DNA of 51,496 nucleotides from Oligoflexia bacterium (GTDB lineage: Bacteria > Bdellovibrionota_B > Oligoflexia > Oligoflexales > JAGOVF01): contig JAUILP010000019.1 of NCBI GenBank assembly GCA_030432875.1, positions 1 through 51,496 of the forward strand, given 5' to 3'. The notes under the pieces were generated by a model. The model saw only the letters and a list, made by a program, of their open reading frames with translations, had not been told where the DNA came from and ran no database searches. Every line of letters starts with the position of its first letter. The first letter of the stretch is position 1. Of this stretch, positions 17,424 to 26,832 are shown in pieces. Made by a program: the position numbers and the translations under genes.

Positions 17424-19268
17424 TTATTTGTATTTGATAAGCAAAACACTGATATCGTCCACTTGTTTAGCATCTTGTTGAAAATTTCTATATTCACTCA
17501 TTAAGGTAGCCGCCGCATCCTGCGTAGATTTGTCCACCAATTTTTTGCAACAATTGCGCAGAGCCTTGTTACCATAAGCTTTTCCCTCTGGGTTTACTTG
17601 CTCTGTCAGACCATCGGAATAGAGGCATAAAAATAGACCACCGCTGACATCATACGATTGAGTAGCTATCGTGGTCGTTTCATAAAGCCCGAGAATATTT
17701 GAAGGTAAACTTACAGCTTTTTGCTGATATTTTTCAGCTTTTTTAAGATACATCATCGGACTAACATGTCCGGCATTATAGAACGTTAACTTGTTACCTA
17801 AGATATCTAATATGCCAAGTTGCATAGTCGCATGCCATTCTCCAGTTCCAAAATGTTTAATAGTGTGATTGATTTTATCAAACAGGTCATTTGGTGCATC
17901 AATGATATTAGGTGTTTCTAAGGCGAAAATACTCGCAATCATAGCGGTAAACAAGGCTGATCCAGCTCCGTGGCCTGAAATATCTACAATGGAAAAAATC
18001 AGCGTTTTACGTTCATCATCATAGTAGTGAAAATACCAATCTCCCGCTACCTTTTCCGCTGGCATATAAATAGATTCTAGATCGACGCTTGTGTGAGCCC
18101 CCTTTAATTTTGGTGGCAACAGGTTTTGCTGCACGCTTTTAGCTATTTCAAATTCCTTTTCCATGCTGATCTTTTCTTTTTCTTTTTCCAGCAAGTTCAT
18201 TATTTTACTATCACGTTCAATGAGAGAGCCACCAAGTTGTACAAAAGAATCACGCAGAAGCTGAAGCTCACCAAAACTTTTGGCTTTGGGGACAACATTA
18301 AACATACCGTGACTGAATCTCAGGATAAAAAGCGCAAGCTCATCAAGCATAATTTTGATATTTCTAAGACCAATATGGGTCGCAATAATCACAGCTAAAA
18401 GAATTAATAAGGCCACTATGATAAGGTCCTTAAGAACGCCAAGAACTTGATCAATAATAATATTTTCGGAACTTTCTGCGAACAAAACCGCATTAGTCAG
18501 CGGTATGGTCGCAAAAAAGCCATAGATTTTGCCTTCATTTGGCTGCTGGACTTCTATTTGCCCTTCTCTAAGCTGTGCATTAATAAACTGTTTCAGAAGC
18601 TGTCTACTTTCAAAGGTAGCCGTCGTAATGACTCTAGAATTTGAATAAATGAGTTTTCCTTCGCGCGTAACAATATAGACTTTTTTGTTTTTCGAATCTT
18701 TGTAACGATTCTTGAGAACCGGCCTAATATCAATGGGCCACATCCTGATTTCAATTTTTTGATCGTCTGCCGATGGGACTTGACTGATCTTTTTCGCGAC
18801 ATAAACATGACCCGCTATGGAGAGAAAATTGTACTTATCCGTTAAACTTGATTTTAGTAGACCCACTTCCTCTAAGGGAATCGATTTTCTACCCATTCCT
18901 TTTTTAACGACTATTTTTTTAGTTTCAGGTGTGTACTCTAGCTTAATATAATTTTTTTGCTCCTCGGGAGGGAGATTAATCGTTCTTGAAGAAGCTTCAA
19001 TACTTAGGTTATAAAGCTTAGTAAGAAGAAGAGTGGTCTCATGGCTAAAATCATAATAGAGCATAGCAATGGTATCTCGCACTTTGTGCTGCTTTAAGAC
19101 GTTTAGCGTAAAATAGCCAAAAATAATAAAACCCGCCAAAGTCGCAATACTTGTAAGAATAATAATAAAATTATGGAGTTTTAATTTAGTTCGCGCATTT
19201 TTTACGGCTTTTGTTTTCGGCGTTTTATCTTTTTTTGGTTTTTTATTCTGTATTTTTTTTGAACTCAC
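17424..19268 (-). CDS. Membrane-bound SpoIIE/RsbU-type PP2C phosphatase
   Basis: A 614-residue signalling phosphatase that likely dephosphorylates an anti-sigma-factor antagonist. In order: a Lys-rich cytoplasmic start, a membrane helix around residues 33-57, an extracytoplasmic sensor of about 215 residues, a second helix (LIIVALLILLAVIIATHIGL) near 290, a HAMP-like linker with coiled coil, then the SpoIIE domain. The latter has AEKVAGDWYFHYY, SIVDISGHGAGSALFTAMIAS, FYNAGHVSPMMY and LYSDGLTEQVNPEG, which supply the metal-binding aspartates. It begins with GTG, one base after the MotB-like gene stop. No anti-sigma antagonist or kinase gene is nearby. The sensed signal is unknown. Confidence 0.85.
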   Translation of the reverse strand: MSSKKIQNKKPKKDKTPKTKAVKNARTKLKLHNFIIILTSIATLAGFIIFGYFTLNVLKQHKVRDTIAMLYYDFSHETTLLLTKLYNLSIEASSRTINLPPEEQKNYIKLEYTPETKKIVVKKGMGRKSIPLEEVGLLKSSLTDKYNFLSIAGHVYVAKKISQVPSADDQKIEIRMWPIDIRPVLKNRYKDSKNKKVYIVTREGKLIYSNSRVITTATFESRQLLKQFINAQLREGQIEVQQPNEGKIYGFFATIPLTNAVLFAESSENIIIDQVLGVLKDLIIVALLILLAVIIATHIGLRNIKIMLDELALFILRFSHGMFNVVPKAKSFGELQLLRDSFVQLGGSLIERDSKIMNLLEKEKEKISMEKEFEIAKSVQQNLLPPKLKGAHTSVDLESIYMPAEKVAGDWYFHYYDDERKTLIFSIVDISGHGAGSALFTAMIASIFALETPNIIDAPNDLFDKINHTIKHFGTGEWHATMQLGILDILGNKLTFYNAGHVSPMMYLKKAEKYQQKAVSLPSNILGLYETTTIATQSYDVSGGLFLCLYSDGLTEQVNPEGKAYGNKALRNCCKKLVDKSTQDAAATLMSEYRNFQQDAKQVDDISVLLIKYK

Positions 19269-19269
19269 C

Positions 19270-20088
19270 TTATTGTGCCTTTTTTTCTAAGATGATTTCA
19301 ATACGCTGGTTTTCCTCTCTCTCACCTTTAATTAAAACTCCTTTTTCATTGTATTCTGGTATAACGGGATTAAAGTTTGCCCTACCCATAGAAAACATCA
19401 TCTGGCCGGGTATTCCTGAATCAATAAAAAGCCGAGTTATTTCTTGAGCCTGTGCCGAAGTCATTTGTAACTTATCTTGAAAACGCGAACCTTTGGGTAG
19501 AGGGGTAGCACTGGAATGTACCAGGATCTTTATGTCAACAAAATCTTTGGCCGAACTTAGTATTGCCCCAATGTCTTTAAGTTTTTCTTCAGCCCCGTTC
19601 ATTAATTCAGTAGAATTTGGTTTAAATATTTTACTTGCTGGAATTACGATGGTGCTTATCGAATCCTTTTTATCTTTGGTTTTTTCCATCTGCTCTTTGA
19701 CTTTGTTTTCTGGATCTATTTTTTGTTTAACGATATTTTTAACTGATTCTTCGGTGATATAATTTTCATAAGCCTTAGCAACTTTGCGCACCGCAGAGTC
19801 TGGGTCTCCAAGGTTTAGTATGGCCACAAGCATTTGAAAAGAACGGACTTGTTTTTGTTCAATAGTAATTTTTTCATCAATTATTTCTGTTTCTTCTTCT
19901 GTTTTCGTTTCTTTTACAAAACTCGAAGAAATTGATTTTCCAAATTCATAGAATTTTTTTTCGTCCATATGAGACATCGAATAAAGAATCATAAAAAAAC
20001 CCAGAAGCAGGGACATCATATCGGCAAAGGAACCCATCCAGGGTTCCGAGCCTTCTTCAACTTCTTCTGGTGGTGGTTGTACTGCCAT
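19270..20088 (-). CDS. MotB/OmpA-like peptidoglycan-binding membrane protein
   Basis: About 272 residues. A single N-terminal helix PWMGSFADMMSLLLGFFMIL carries an Asp at the place where MotB proteins have their proton-conducting Asp. This is followed by a charged linker and a C-terminal OmpA-like domain (LVHSSATPLP, MTSAQAQEITRLFIDSGIPG, ENQRIEIILEKK) that binds peptidoglycan. The start is set at ATG 20088, after which MAVQPPPEEVEEGSEP matches the usual acidic MotB-like leader; an upstream ATG at 20130 adds 14 unlike residues. No motA partner is adjacent. It is the first gene of an operon with the phosphatase and FecR-like protein. Confidence 0.8.
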   Translation of the reverse strand: MAVQPPPEEVEEGSEPWMGSFADMMSLLLGFFMILYSMSHMDEKKFYEFGKSISSSFVKETKTEEETEIIDEKITIEQKQVRSFQMLVAILNLGDPDSAVRKVAKAYENYITEESVKNIVKQKIDPENKVKEQMEKTKDKKDSISTIVIPASKIFKPNSTELMNGAEEKLKDIGAILSSAKDFVDIKILVHSSATPLPKGSRFQDKLQMTSAQAQEITRLFIDSGIPGQMMFSMGRANFNPVIPEYNEKGVLIKGEREENQRIEIILEKKAQ

Positions 20089-20130
20089 TGTTTTTACTCT
20101 TGTGTGAAGCAGCACTAAAAATGAGAACAC

Positions 20131-20612
20131 TCACTTTTAGCTAAATTTAGAACGGGCAGTTAATCAAGCTCCTGATGATGACTCACTAAAAATATTGTGA
20201 TTAAAGGTTTTTCAGTATCCCTAGCCCTTAACTCTTTTATTCATCTGAGTCTAGCCATCATAGTTATCCCAAATCTTCTACCAACCTCTACTGTTTCAGC
20301 CACTACATTCTTCTATAGGGAATTTTAAATTTCTTATGCTTTGGGGTTTCCAGCGCAATAAACACACCGATCGCTAAAAATCTGAATAAAATGCGACATT
20401 TTTCTTAACGCAAAATTTCAAAGCTCCCGAATAGGCTAATTATATTTGTCCCCTATACGATAATATCAAGTTTAGCGCCCATCTAACAGGTAGGTGACCA
20501 GAAAGGCAGGACACTGTATTTACTAAAATATATAAATGAAATTGTAGATTATAAAAGAGTTTTATCCGACCAAGGTAGAAAATCTAGTTTAATAGAATTA
20601 AAAAAATTATCA
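20131..20612. other. Gene-free region between two minus-strand operons
   Basis: Around 480 bases, AT-rich, with no open frame, RNA gene or clear repeat that I can support. It should hold the promoter of the MotB-like operon and the end of the membrane-protein transcript. No terminator hairpin with a T-run was found. Confidence 0.4.
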
Positions 20613-21947
20613 CTATGCCAAAATATTTTCAGTGTGATAAGCACTTTTTCTCTCTGCGCCAAAGATATGCTGAGTAAGGAGGATATAGGATAATAATAAC
20701 AGTAAAACACCCAAATAAAATGCCTCAGTGAAAAACTGGGCTCCTACCAGCAAGACGCAACCAGAAAAAAATAAAGATAACTGCCACCACATATATTTTT
20801 GCCTAATAATTTCATGCATCAGAGGAACTTTTGGCGTTTCCAGCCCTTTCATCATGGCATCCATCTGTTTAGCCTGCAAATTGAACCAAATAAGAAAGGG
20901 AACAATTTTATAAATCATGCCATTAATATAAGCCATAACTCCCCAAAACATAAAAATACCAACAACAATCATACGGCGGTCATTGTGAACCCATAAGCTA
21001 TTATTTTGATCGATAAAATAGGTACATATCCCTAAAAACCAAACAAGGAATGCTAATCTTCCATACCAGTAAAGAATATCCCTTTTCCCTCGCTTTCTTT
21101 TTTTTTGAAGCCATAAAGTCGCCACCATAAATAGGAATATAAGAAGCAGGAGAAAGCCGGTTAAAGCCGAATACAGTGAGGCAAAAAATTCTTCTCTACC
21201 GAATGCTAGCGAATTAAAGACAGCCAGCAACAAAGCGCAAAGGGATAGGAAAAAAACTGGAGCGTACCTTTTAGTCAACCAATCTGGATACCGAGGTGTT
21301 ACCTGAAACATAGGGATCACCTGCAAAGAAACCCCCAGGATTAATAAAAATATCCAACCCATAAAACCCCATGTTAGGTGCAGGTCGGTTAATGCGGGGC
21401 GGTATAGCTCCATAAAATTGAGATGCCCCAGCTCCAAGAATGTTCCAAGAACTATAGTCACAGCTAAACTCACGAGAGATAAACGCATATAGCGAACAGT
21501 GGAATGCTGCGATTTAGCTTTAAATAAAGCTATAAGCGAAATAAAAATAAAGGTACCTAGACTACCCCATAGAAAAACAAGGCTAACCCACTTCAACCAG
21601 GTTTCTTGAAAAAGAAAAAATCCAAACGCAAGCCCTATCGTACCTAAGCATAAACCGATATGAATGACGGGTGCCAAAAATTTTTGCTGATAGATTATGC
21701 TTCCAGCAAGAACAGGCATTAGCTGAAAAAGCGCTCCGACCATGGTCATAGTGATAACACCCAAAGTTAACATATGCGTGATAGCTATTAGCCCTGGATG
21801 ATAACGGCTGATAAAGACACTAGGCCCCAACCAAAGCATCAATATAAACCCGGCCATCCCAAAAATAGGCGCAGTAAGAAAAAAGCGAAAGGGTATATTT
21901 TGTGGGGGAGCTTGGTCTAATGAGAGACCAGCACTATTAAAACTCAA
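20613..21947 (-). CDS. Polytopic NnrS-like / heme-copper-oxidase-subunit-I-like membrane protein
   Basis: About 444 residues with roughly twelve hydrophobic helices. Conserved-looking histidines sit in helices: ITHMLTLGVITMTMVGA near residue 60 and TDLHLTWGFMGWIFLLILG near residue 190, a layout shared with NnrS and distant subunit-I-like heme proteins. No CuB ligand set could be assigned, so oxygen or nitric oxide reduction is not claimed. No ATG lies near; TTG at 21947 sits six bases after GAGAGGA, while TTG at 21953 abuts it. The gene follows the hemerythrin-like gene by under 20 bases, pointing to shared nitric oxide or oxygen handling. Exact family is unsure. Confidence 0.6.
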   Translation of the reverse strand: MSFNSAGLSLDQAPPQNIPFRFFLTAPIFGMAGFILMLWLGPSVFISRYHPGLIAITHMLTLGVITMTMVGALFQLMPVLAGSIIYQQKFLAPVIHIGLCLGTIGLAFGFFLFQETWLKWVSLVFLWGSLGTFIFISLIALFKAKSQHSTVRYMRLSLVSLAVTIVLGTFLELGHLNFMELYRPALTDLHLTWGFMGWIFLLILGVSLQVIPMFQVTPRYPDWLTKRYAPVFFLSLCALLLAVFNSLAFGREEFFASLYSALTGFLLLLIFLFMVATLWLQKKRKRGKRDILYWYGRLAFLVWFLGICTYFIDQNNSLWVHNDRRMIVVGIFMFWGVMAYINGMIYKIVPFLIWFNLQAKQMDAMMKGLETPKVPLMHEIIRQKYMWWQLSLFFSGCVLLVGAQFFTEAFYLGVLLLLLSYILLTQHIFGAERKSAYHTENILA

Positions 21948-21965
21948 GGGCAATCCTCTCAGGCT

Positions 21966-22415
21966 TTATGACATTTTTGTGCGGAGTTCATCCATGCGCT
22001 GGACAATTTCATTGGCTTCTTCAGATAGCGCATCGTCTGCCATGGGGTAAAGGATATTTTCTTCTTTCATATTGTGCTGCTGAATCAGTATCAGCAATGT
22101 CTCTCCAGAGCCCAAAACAGTATCCTTGTTTTTTTCTGCTAAGGCTTCCTGCATTTCCTTCATAAGCACTCGCATTTGTTTATGTTCCATGCGCATTACT
22201 GCCGTAGGCCCCATAGTCATGCCTGTATAATCTTCTAAGGTAGGAAATAGGATTTCTTCTTCTAAAGCAAAATGCTGCTCCATTGCATCGAAAAAAACCT
22301 GGGCTTTTTTATGTGTTTTTTCCCAGTCACCTTTTGTGACGATATTTTCAAGTGATGAGTATAGTTCGTCACAGGTCCCGTGATCGTTACTTAAATATTG
22401 ACTAATGTTTCCCAT
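21966..22415 (-). CDS. Hemerythrin-like (HHE) diiron protein
   Basis: A 149-residue four-helix protein with the HHE ligands: NDHGTCDELY at residue 10, EQHFALEEEILFP, RMEHKQMRVLMKEM and QQHNMKEENILYP. Such cytosolic domains bind oxygen or nitric oxide, or repair Fe-S clusters after nitrosative stress (YtfE/RIC-like). The N-terminal Cys-rich ScdA domain of RIC proteins is missing. It is the first gene of a two-gene operon with the polytopic membrane protein. Confidence 0.88.
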   Translation of the reverse strand: MGNISQYLSNDHGTCDELYSSLENIVTKGDWEKTHKKAQVFFDAMEQHFALEEEILFPTLEDYTGMTMGPTAVMRMEHKQMRVLMKEMQEALAEKNKDTVLGSGETLLILIQQHNMKEENILYPMADDALSEEANEIVQRMDELRTKMS

Positions 22416-22594
22416 AGAGTAATTTTTTCCTTTTTAAATTTAAAATTTATTTTTTTGTTCTGCTTTTCACAATTTTTTTACTTACTTTTTTTTAAAATTT
22501 ATCACGATAGTTTTTTTGTCCACTCGAAGCCCAAAAAAAATACAGACTAAAAGTAATTAAATTTTTCCCTCAAGTGAAAGACTCCCCCCAACCT

Positions 22595-23374
22595 TTACGA
22601 CTGTGAACGGGAACGGTAATATATCTGCATCAATTCCGCCGCAACGCTTATCGCTATTTCTTGCGGTGCTTTGCCACCGCCTAAAGGCAAGCCAATTGGG
22701 CAGGTGACTGCGGCAAGATCCTCTTTATTAAAACCATCCTTTTGGAGGTTTTGCTGAAATTTTGCCCATTTAGTCTGACTTCCGATAAGACCCAAATAAG
22801 CCCGTGGTTTTCTAAGCAAGACTTTAAGTATGTCTTCATCAAGGGCATGACTGTGCGTTAGAATAATACCGTAACTTAGCCTCTCATCCCACTCTAATTT
22901 TTTAGCCACTTCAATCGGCTCGCCCTTATGTTTTACAATATCATCTGGCAGCTCTTCACTGTTTATAAATAGGTCTCGACTATCGATGACATGCACTTCA
23001 AATGGCGTACCTAGCAAGGTTTTCGCCAGCGCCTTGCCCACATGACCTGCGCCAAATATGTAGACTCGTGGTTTTACCACCATAATATCAATAAACACGG
23101 TTACCGCCCCTCCGCAGCACTGTCCTGTCCGACTACACAAACTATAGTCGATGGAAACCGATTTTTGCTCTTTAATCGCCTGAATGCCAGCCATGATAAC
23201 TTGAATTTCAAGCTGCCCCCCACCAATGGTGCCAAAAAATGTGCCATCAGGAAGTATGATCATCCTAGCGCCAACTTCTCTAGGCGTTGAACCCGAAGTG
23301 CCGACGATCAAAGCTGTTGCGCAAGAAATGCCCTGGCTTTTAATTTCGCTAAGTTTTTCTAACCAATTCCACAC
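22595..23374 (-). CDS. xdhC: XdhC-family molybdenum-hydroxylase maturation factor
   Basis: XdhC proteins bind the molybdenum cofactor, help add its terminal sulfido ligand and insert it into xanthine-oxidase-family enzymes. In this 259-residue protein the N-terminal domain has VGTSGSTPREVGARMIILPDG and a CCGG motif (RTGQCCGGAVTVFID). The C-terminal domain is a Rossmann-type fold: PRVYIFGAGHVGKALAK, ILTHSHALDEDIL, YLGLIGSQTKWAKF and CPIGLPLGGGKAPQEIAISVAAEL. GTG start, 4 bases after the hcrB-like stop. Last gene of the minus-strand catabolic run, directly serving the adjacent HcrABC-like enzyme. Confidence 0.9.
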   Translation of the reverse strand: MWNWLEKLSEIKSQGISCATALIVGTSGSTPREVGARMIILPDGTFFGTIGGGQLEIQVIMAGIQAIKEQKSVSIDYSLCSRTGQCCGGAVTVFIDIMVVKPRVYIFGAGHVGKALAKTLLGTPFEVHVIDSRDLFINSEELPDDIVKHKGEPIEVAKKLEWDERLSYGIILTHSHALDEDILKVLLRKPRAYLGLIGSQTKWAKFQQNLQKDGFNKEDLAAVTCPIGLPLGGGKAPQEIAISVAAELMQIYYRSRSQS

Positions 23375-23378
23375 TTAT

Positions 23379-24401
23379 TCAACACTCCAAAGTATTTAAG
23401 GACCGGGGTTTTATATATTTGTAAGCCGCCCTCTTGGCTAAAACAGCAATCATTTGTTTGCGATAAGCAGGCGACAATAAATCTTGTTTGAGGGGGGAAC
23501 AATTTTTAGCCAGTTCCTCGCAAATACCCTGTAGCCAGGAACTATAAATACCCTCAACGGCATTTTCTCCTGTTTTTGGTAAGGCAAACGCCCTATAAAG
23601 GGGATAACTTTCAACGCCATTTACGGAAAAATGCAGCGTCTGACCATCCGAGAAAAAACCAATTCCGACGGAAGCAAAATCAAATGTGGCCCGCAAACGC
23701 ATCTTTTCATAAGTCATGACACGGTAATCACGAAGAGGCACTGTGATTCCCACAACTATTTCGCTTGGTGAAAGGTTATTCCTAGAGATTCCGTCCTGCC
23801 CATAGAATTCTCTCAGTCCTATTTTTCTTATGCCACTTGCTGACGCGATTTCAAGCTGGGCATCCGCTAAAACCAAAATAGCGGCAGAATCTGACACGAA
23901 CCGAGCCCGACAAGGTTTATTTGGCTTCCCCGAAGCGTTAGGGATGAGATGACATACCGTGCCACCATTTTTATAACAGGCCCCATCGGCAGCCACTATC
24001 GTTTCCGTTTGATTAAAATACACACAGCGAGTATCCACTAATAGGTTGCCGCCCAAGGTGGCGCGACTGCGTATCTGCGGGCTCGCGATTTTGCCAGCTG
24101 CAAGGGCAAGGCCGGGGATAATTTTTTCAATAAGCGGATGATTAATAAGTTCAGCAAGATTGCGTAACGCACCGATTTTTAACTTTCCATCCTCCTCAAC
24201 GATTTTTTTCAGATCAGGAATTCTGCCCAAGGAAATGAGATGCAAAGAATCATCACATTGCCCTCTTTTAAGATTGGGAATAAGATCGGTGCCACCACCT
24301 AAATAGTGAAAGCGCTGTCCATTATTAAGGCACTCCTGAGAAAGACCTATAGCCTCAGCTATGGATTCGGGGCGGTGGTATAAAATATCTTTTAATATCA
24401 T
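23379..24401 (-). CDS. hcrB: 4-hydroxybenzoyl-CoA reductase, FAD/[4Fe-4S] subunit
   Basis: The flavin subunit of a molybdenum hydroxylase, 340 residues. FAD-binding motifs are YLGGGTDLIPNLKRG near residue 33 and SPQIRSRATLGGNLL near 107. Ordinary family members go straight on from there. This one has a Cys-rich insertion with C126, C142, C150 and C164 (RCVYFNQ, GACYKN, TVCHL, NKPCRAR), the mark of HcrB, whose extra [4Fe-4S] cluster lets 4-hydroxybenzoyl-CoA reductase run in the reductive direction. The x15 and x7 spacings match what I recall of HcrB; the last gap (x13) is longer. This supports HcrB over xanthine or CO dehydrogenase. Confidence 0.85.
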   Translation of the reverse strand: MILKDILYHRPESIAEAIGLSQECLNNGQRFHYLGGGTDLIPNLKRGQCDDSLHLISLGRIPDLKKIVEEDGKLKIGALRNLAELINHPLIEKIIPGLALAAGKIASPQIRSRATLGGNLLVDTRCVYFNQTETIVAADGACYKNGGTVCHLIPNASGKPNKPCRARFVSDSAAILVLADAQLEIASASGIRKIGLREFYGQDGISRNNLSPSEIVVGITVPLRDYRVMTYEKMRLRATFDFASVGIGFFSDGQTLHFSVNGVESYPLYRAFALPKTGENAVEGIYSSWLQGICEELAKNCSPLKQDLLSPAYRKQMIAVLAKRAAYKYIKPRSLNTLEC

Positions 24402-24410
24402 AATTTTAAA

Positions 24411-26798
24411 TCACCCTTCTTTTAATTGCTGCATGGCTTTAAGCACTTTGTCCGGAGTCATAGGTAGTGACGTCAACCGGATTCCAACCGCATCATACAA
24501 AGCATTTGCTACAGAAGGACTTAGGGGAGCCAAAGCCCCTTCGCCAACTTCTTTGGCTCCAAAAGGGCCTTCATTTTCGCTGCTTTCCAAGGCGACAATA
24601 TTGATCTCAGGCTGCTCAAATGCCGATGGGATTTTGTAGTCAAGAAAATTGGCATTTTGCAGAACGCCGTCACGACTATAATTCATTTTTTCCATCAAAG
24701 CTTGACCCAGTCCCATATGAATAGAACCTTCAAGTTGTCCCTGAACAGATAAGGGATTGAGGGGAAAGCCGCAGTCATGGGCACATGTGACTTTATCGAC
24801 TTTGATAAAGCCGGTCTCAGTATCGACGCTTACCTCGCTAACAAAAGTAGTAAAACTGTAACTTGGGCTTAAACCAGCTCCCGCGCCTTTAAAATCACCG
24901 CCCAGCTTCGGTGATAAATAAACGCCTTTTGCTTGCAGTGCTCCTTGAAAATCCATGGCTTTACGTACGACATCCAGATAATTTAAGGATTTATTCCCTT
25001 GTTTAGTCGTAATGAGCTGATCCTTAAAAGTAAATCCGTCACTGTGATATTTGGGGTTTGGGCCTAAATACGGATTGCCAAAATCCGGTTCTCTGCCACC
25101 CAAATCAAAGCTGCTATCAGGAATAGCTGGACTGGCATAGATAGGAGGAGGGATCTCTAATATTTCGCAAGCCGCTTCTACCAGCTGTTTTCTTATACTA
25201 ATGGCTGCATTGCGCGCCGCGTTTCCTGCCATAAAAGTCACGCGTGAGCTATAGGAACCATAATCAATTGGAGTCAGACGTGTATCCGCCGAAATAACCT
25301 TGATCATTTTCATGGGAAGACCTAATACCTCAGCCGCCATTTGTGCAAGCATGGTATCGCTGCCTTGACCGATATCGGAAGCCCCCGAATAGAGGGTAAC
25401 ACCCCCATCAAAATCAATGGTGAGACGCACTGTTGACTGTGGCATTTGCGTCCAGTGAATGGGGAGGGCGCTACCACTGATAAAAAATCCGCAGGCAACA
25501 CCAATGCCTTTGCCGTAAGGGAGTTTACCATATTTTCTTTTCCATTCAGAACTCTGCAAGGCTTTTTCTAAACCTTGTTTAAGTCCAGAGGAAGTGATAC
25601 GAAATTGACCTGGGGTTAGGCTATGCGGCTTTAAAATCATGTCTAGGCGGCCATACCCTGGATCGATTTTGGCTTTGGTGAGAGCAATATCAAGAGCAAC
25701 TTCAGTGGCAAATCGGGGGTTAACCCCGCCATGACCCCGCATAGCCCCGCAAACCGGTTTATTCGTATATACCCTATCACAGTGAAAACCGAAGTTTTTG
25801 AGTTCGTAAGGCCCTTGCAGTAAAACGCCATTATAATAGGATGTGACGACACCAAAACTAGCATAAGCACCGCCATCAATAAGCATATCGCCTTTAAGAG
25901 CTGTTATGCCTTTTTTAGGATGATAGCCAAGCTTCATGTTAATGCGACTTGGATGACGACCATGATGACTATAAAAAACCTCTTCACGACTGAAAACCAG
26001 ACGAATATTTCTCCCTGTTGACAGAGCGCATTTTACCGCAATCATCTCGTGCGGGAAGGGATCGCTTTTACCACCAAAACCGCCGCCAAGATGAGGTTTA
26101 ATGACGCGAAGACGGTGCATCGGAATTTCTAACACCTCTGCCAAGGCTTTGTGAAGGTAGTACGGAACTTGGGTGGCGCTATACACCGTAATATTACCTT
26201 CACCATCTAATACAACCTGGGTGGCATGCGGCTCAGTAAAAGCATGGGTAACGGCATCAAAGGTAAAAAACTCATCAACAATTTGCTCGGCTTCTTTAAA
26301 GCCTGTATCTAAATCACCAAAATTTTGCTCAACAGCTTTGTGAAGATTGGTCGTTTTTTTGAGTTCAGGGTGTATGGAATTCTCTGTTTTATCAAGTGCT
26401 TTACGCATATCAATCACCGGAGTTAAACACTCGTAAGTGACATCTATATACTTCAAGGCTTTTTCGGCAATAGCAGCACTTTCAGCCGCTACTGCAGCGA
26501 CAGGCTCACCAATATAGCGCACTACCGTTTTTGCTAATGCCGATTCATCTTTACTGATAGGAAGCACACCGAAGGTATTCTTAAAATCTGCCCCCGTGAG
26601 AATTAACTTTACGCCAGAAAGTGCCATAGCTTTTTCGGTTGCAATGGAAATAATTTTTGCGCTGGCATGCGGCGAACGCAAAATTTTTACATGCAGGGGA
26701 TTATGGACCCTTAAATCATCTGTATAGTGAGCACGCCCCGTAACCTTATCTACAGAAGATATGATGGGCTGGGGTTTGCCAATAGTATTATATTCCAT
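24411..26798 (-). CDS. hcrA: 4-hydroxybenzoyl-CoA reductase, molybdenum catalytic subunit
   Basis: The large subunit holding the Mo-pterin cytosine dinucleotide; about 795 residues, slightly longer than typical HcrA. It shows VTGRAHYTDDLRVHNPLHVKILRSPHASAKI, KPHLGGGFGGKSDPFPHE, VCGAMRGHGGVNPRFATE, SGASDIGQGSDTMLAQMAAEVLG, and near the C-terminus FGAKEVGEGALAPLSPSVANAL with the active-site Glu. The reaction is reductive removal of the para-hydroxyl from 4-hydroxybenzoyl-CoA to give benzoyl-CoA. The ATG at 26798 is preferred for its AAAGGTGGG ribosome site; a GTG three codons upstream is in frame. Substrate is inferred from HcrB and the adjacent bcr pathway. Confidence 0.85.
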   Translation of the reverse strand: MEYNTIGKPQPIISSVDKVTGRAHYTDDLRVHNPLHVKILRSPHASAKIISIATEKAMALSGVKLILTGADFKNTFGVLPISKDESALAKTVVRYIGEPVAAVAAESAAIAEKALKYIDVTYECLTPVIDMRKALDKTENSIHPELKKTTNLHKAVEQNFGDLDTGFKEAEQIVDEFFTFDAVTHAFTEPHATQVVLDGEGNITVYSATQVPYYLHKALAEVLEIPMHRLRVIKPHLGGGFGGKSDPFPHEMIAVKCALSTGRNIRLVFSREEVFYSHHGRHPSRINMKLGYHPKKGITALKGDMLIDGGAYASFGVVTSYYNGVLLQGPYELKNFGFHCDRVYTNKPVCGAMRGHGGVNPRFATEVALDIALTKAKIDPGYGRLDMILKPHSLTPGQFRITSSGLKQGLEKALQSSEWKRKYGKLPYGKGIGVACGFFISGSALPIHWTQMPQSTVRLTIDFDGGVTLYSGASDIGQGSDTMLAQMAAEVLGLPMKMIKVISADTRLTPIDYGSYSSRVTFMAGNAARNAAISIRKQLVEAACEILEIPPPIYASPAIPDSSFDLGGREPDFGNPYLGPNPKYHSDGFTFKDQLITTKQGNKSLNYLDVVRKAMDFQGALQAKGVYLSPKLGGDFKGAGAGLSPSYSFTTFVSEVSVDTETGFIKVDKVTCAHDCGFPLNPLSVQGQLEGSIHMGLGQALMEKMNYSRDGVLQNANFLDYKIPSAFEQPEINIVALESSENEGPFGAKEVGEGALAPLSPSVANALYDAVGIRLTSLPMTPDKVLKAMQQLKEG

Positions 26799-26832
26799 GC
26801 TTCCCACCTTTTATTATGACACTAAGAAAACA

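Noticed and set aside
22416..22594. FNR/NnrR-type site upstream of the hemerythrin gene
   Set aside because: No TTGAT-N4-ATCAA-like palindrome; only AT-rich runs are present.
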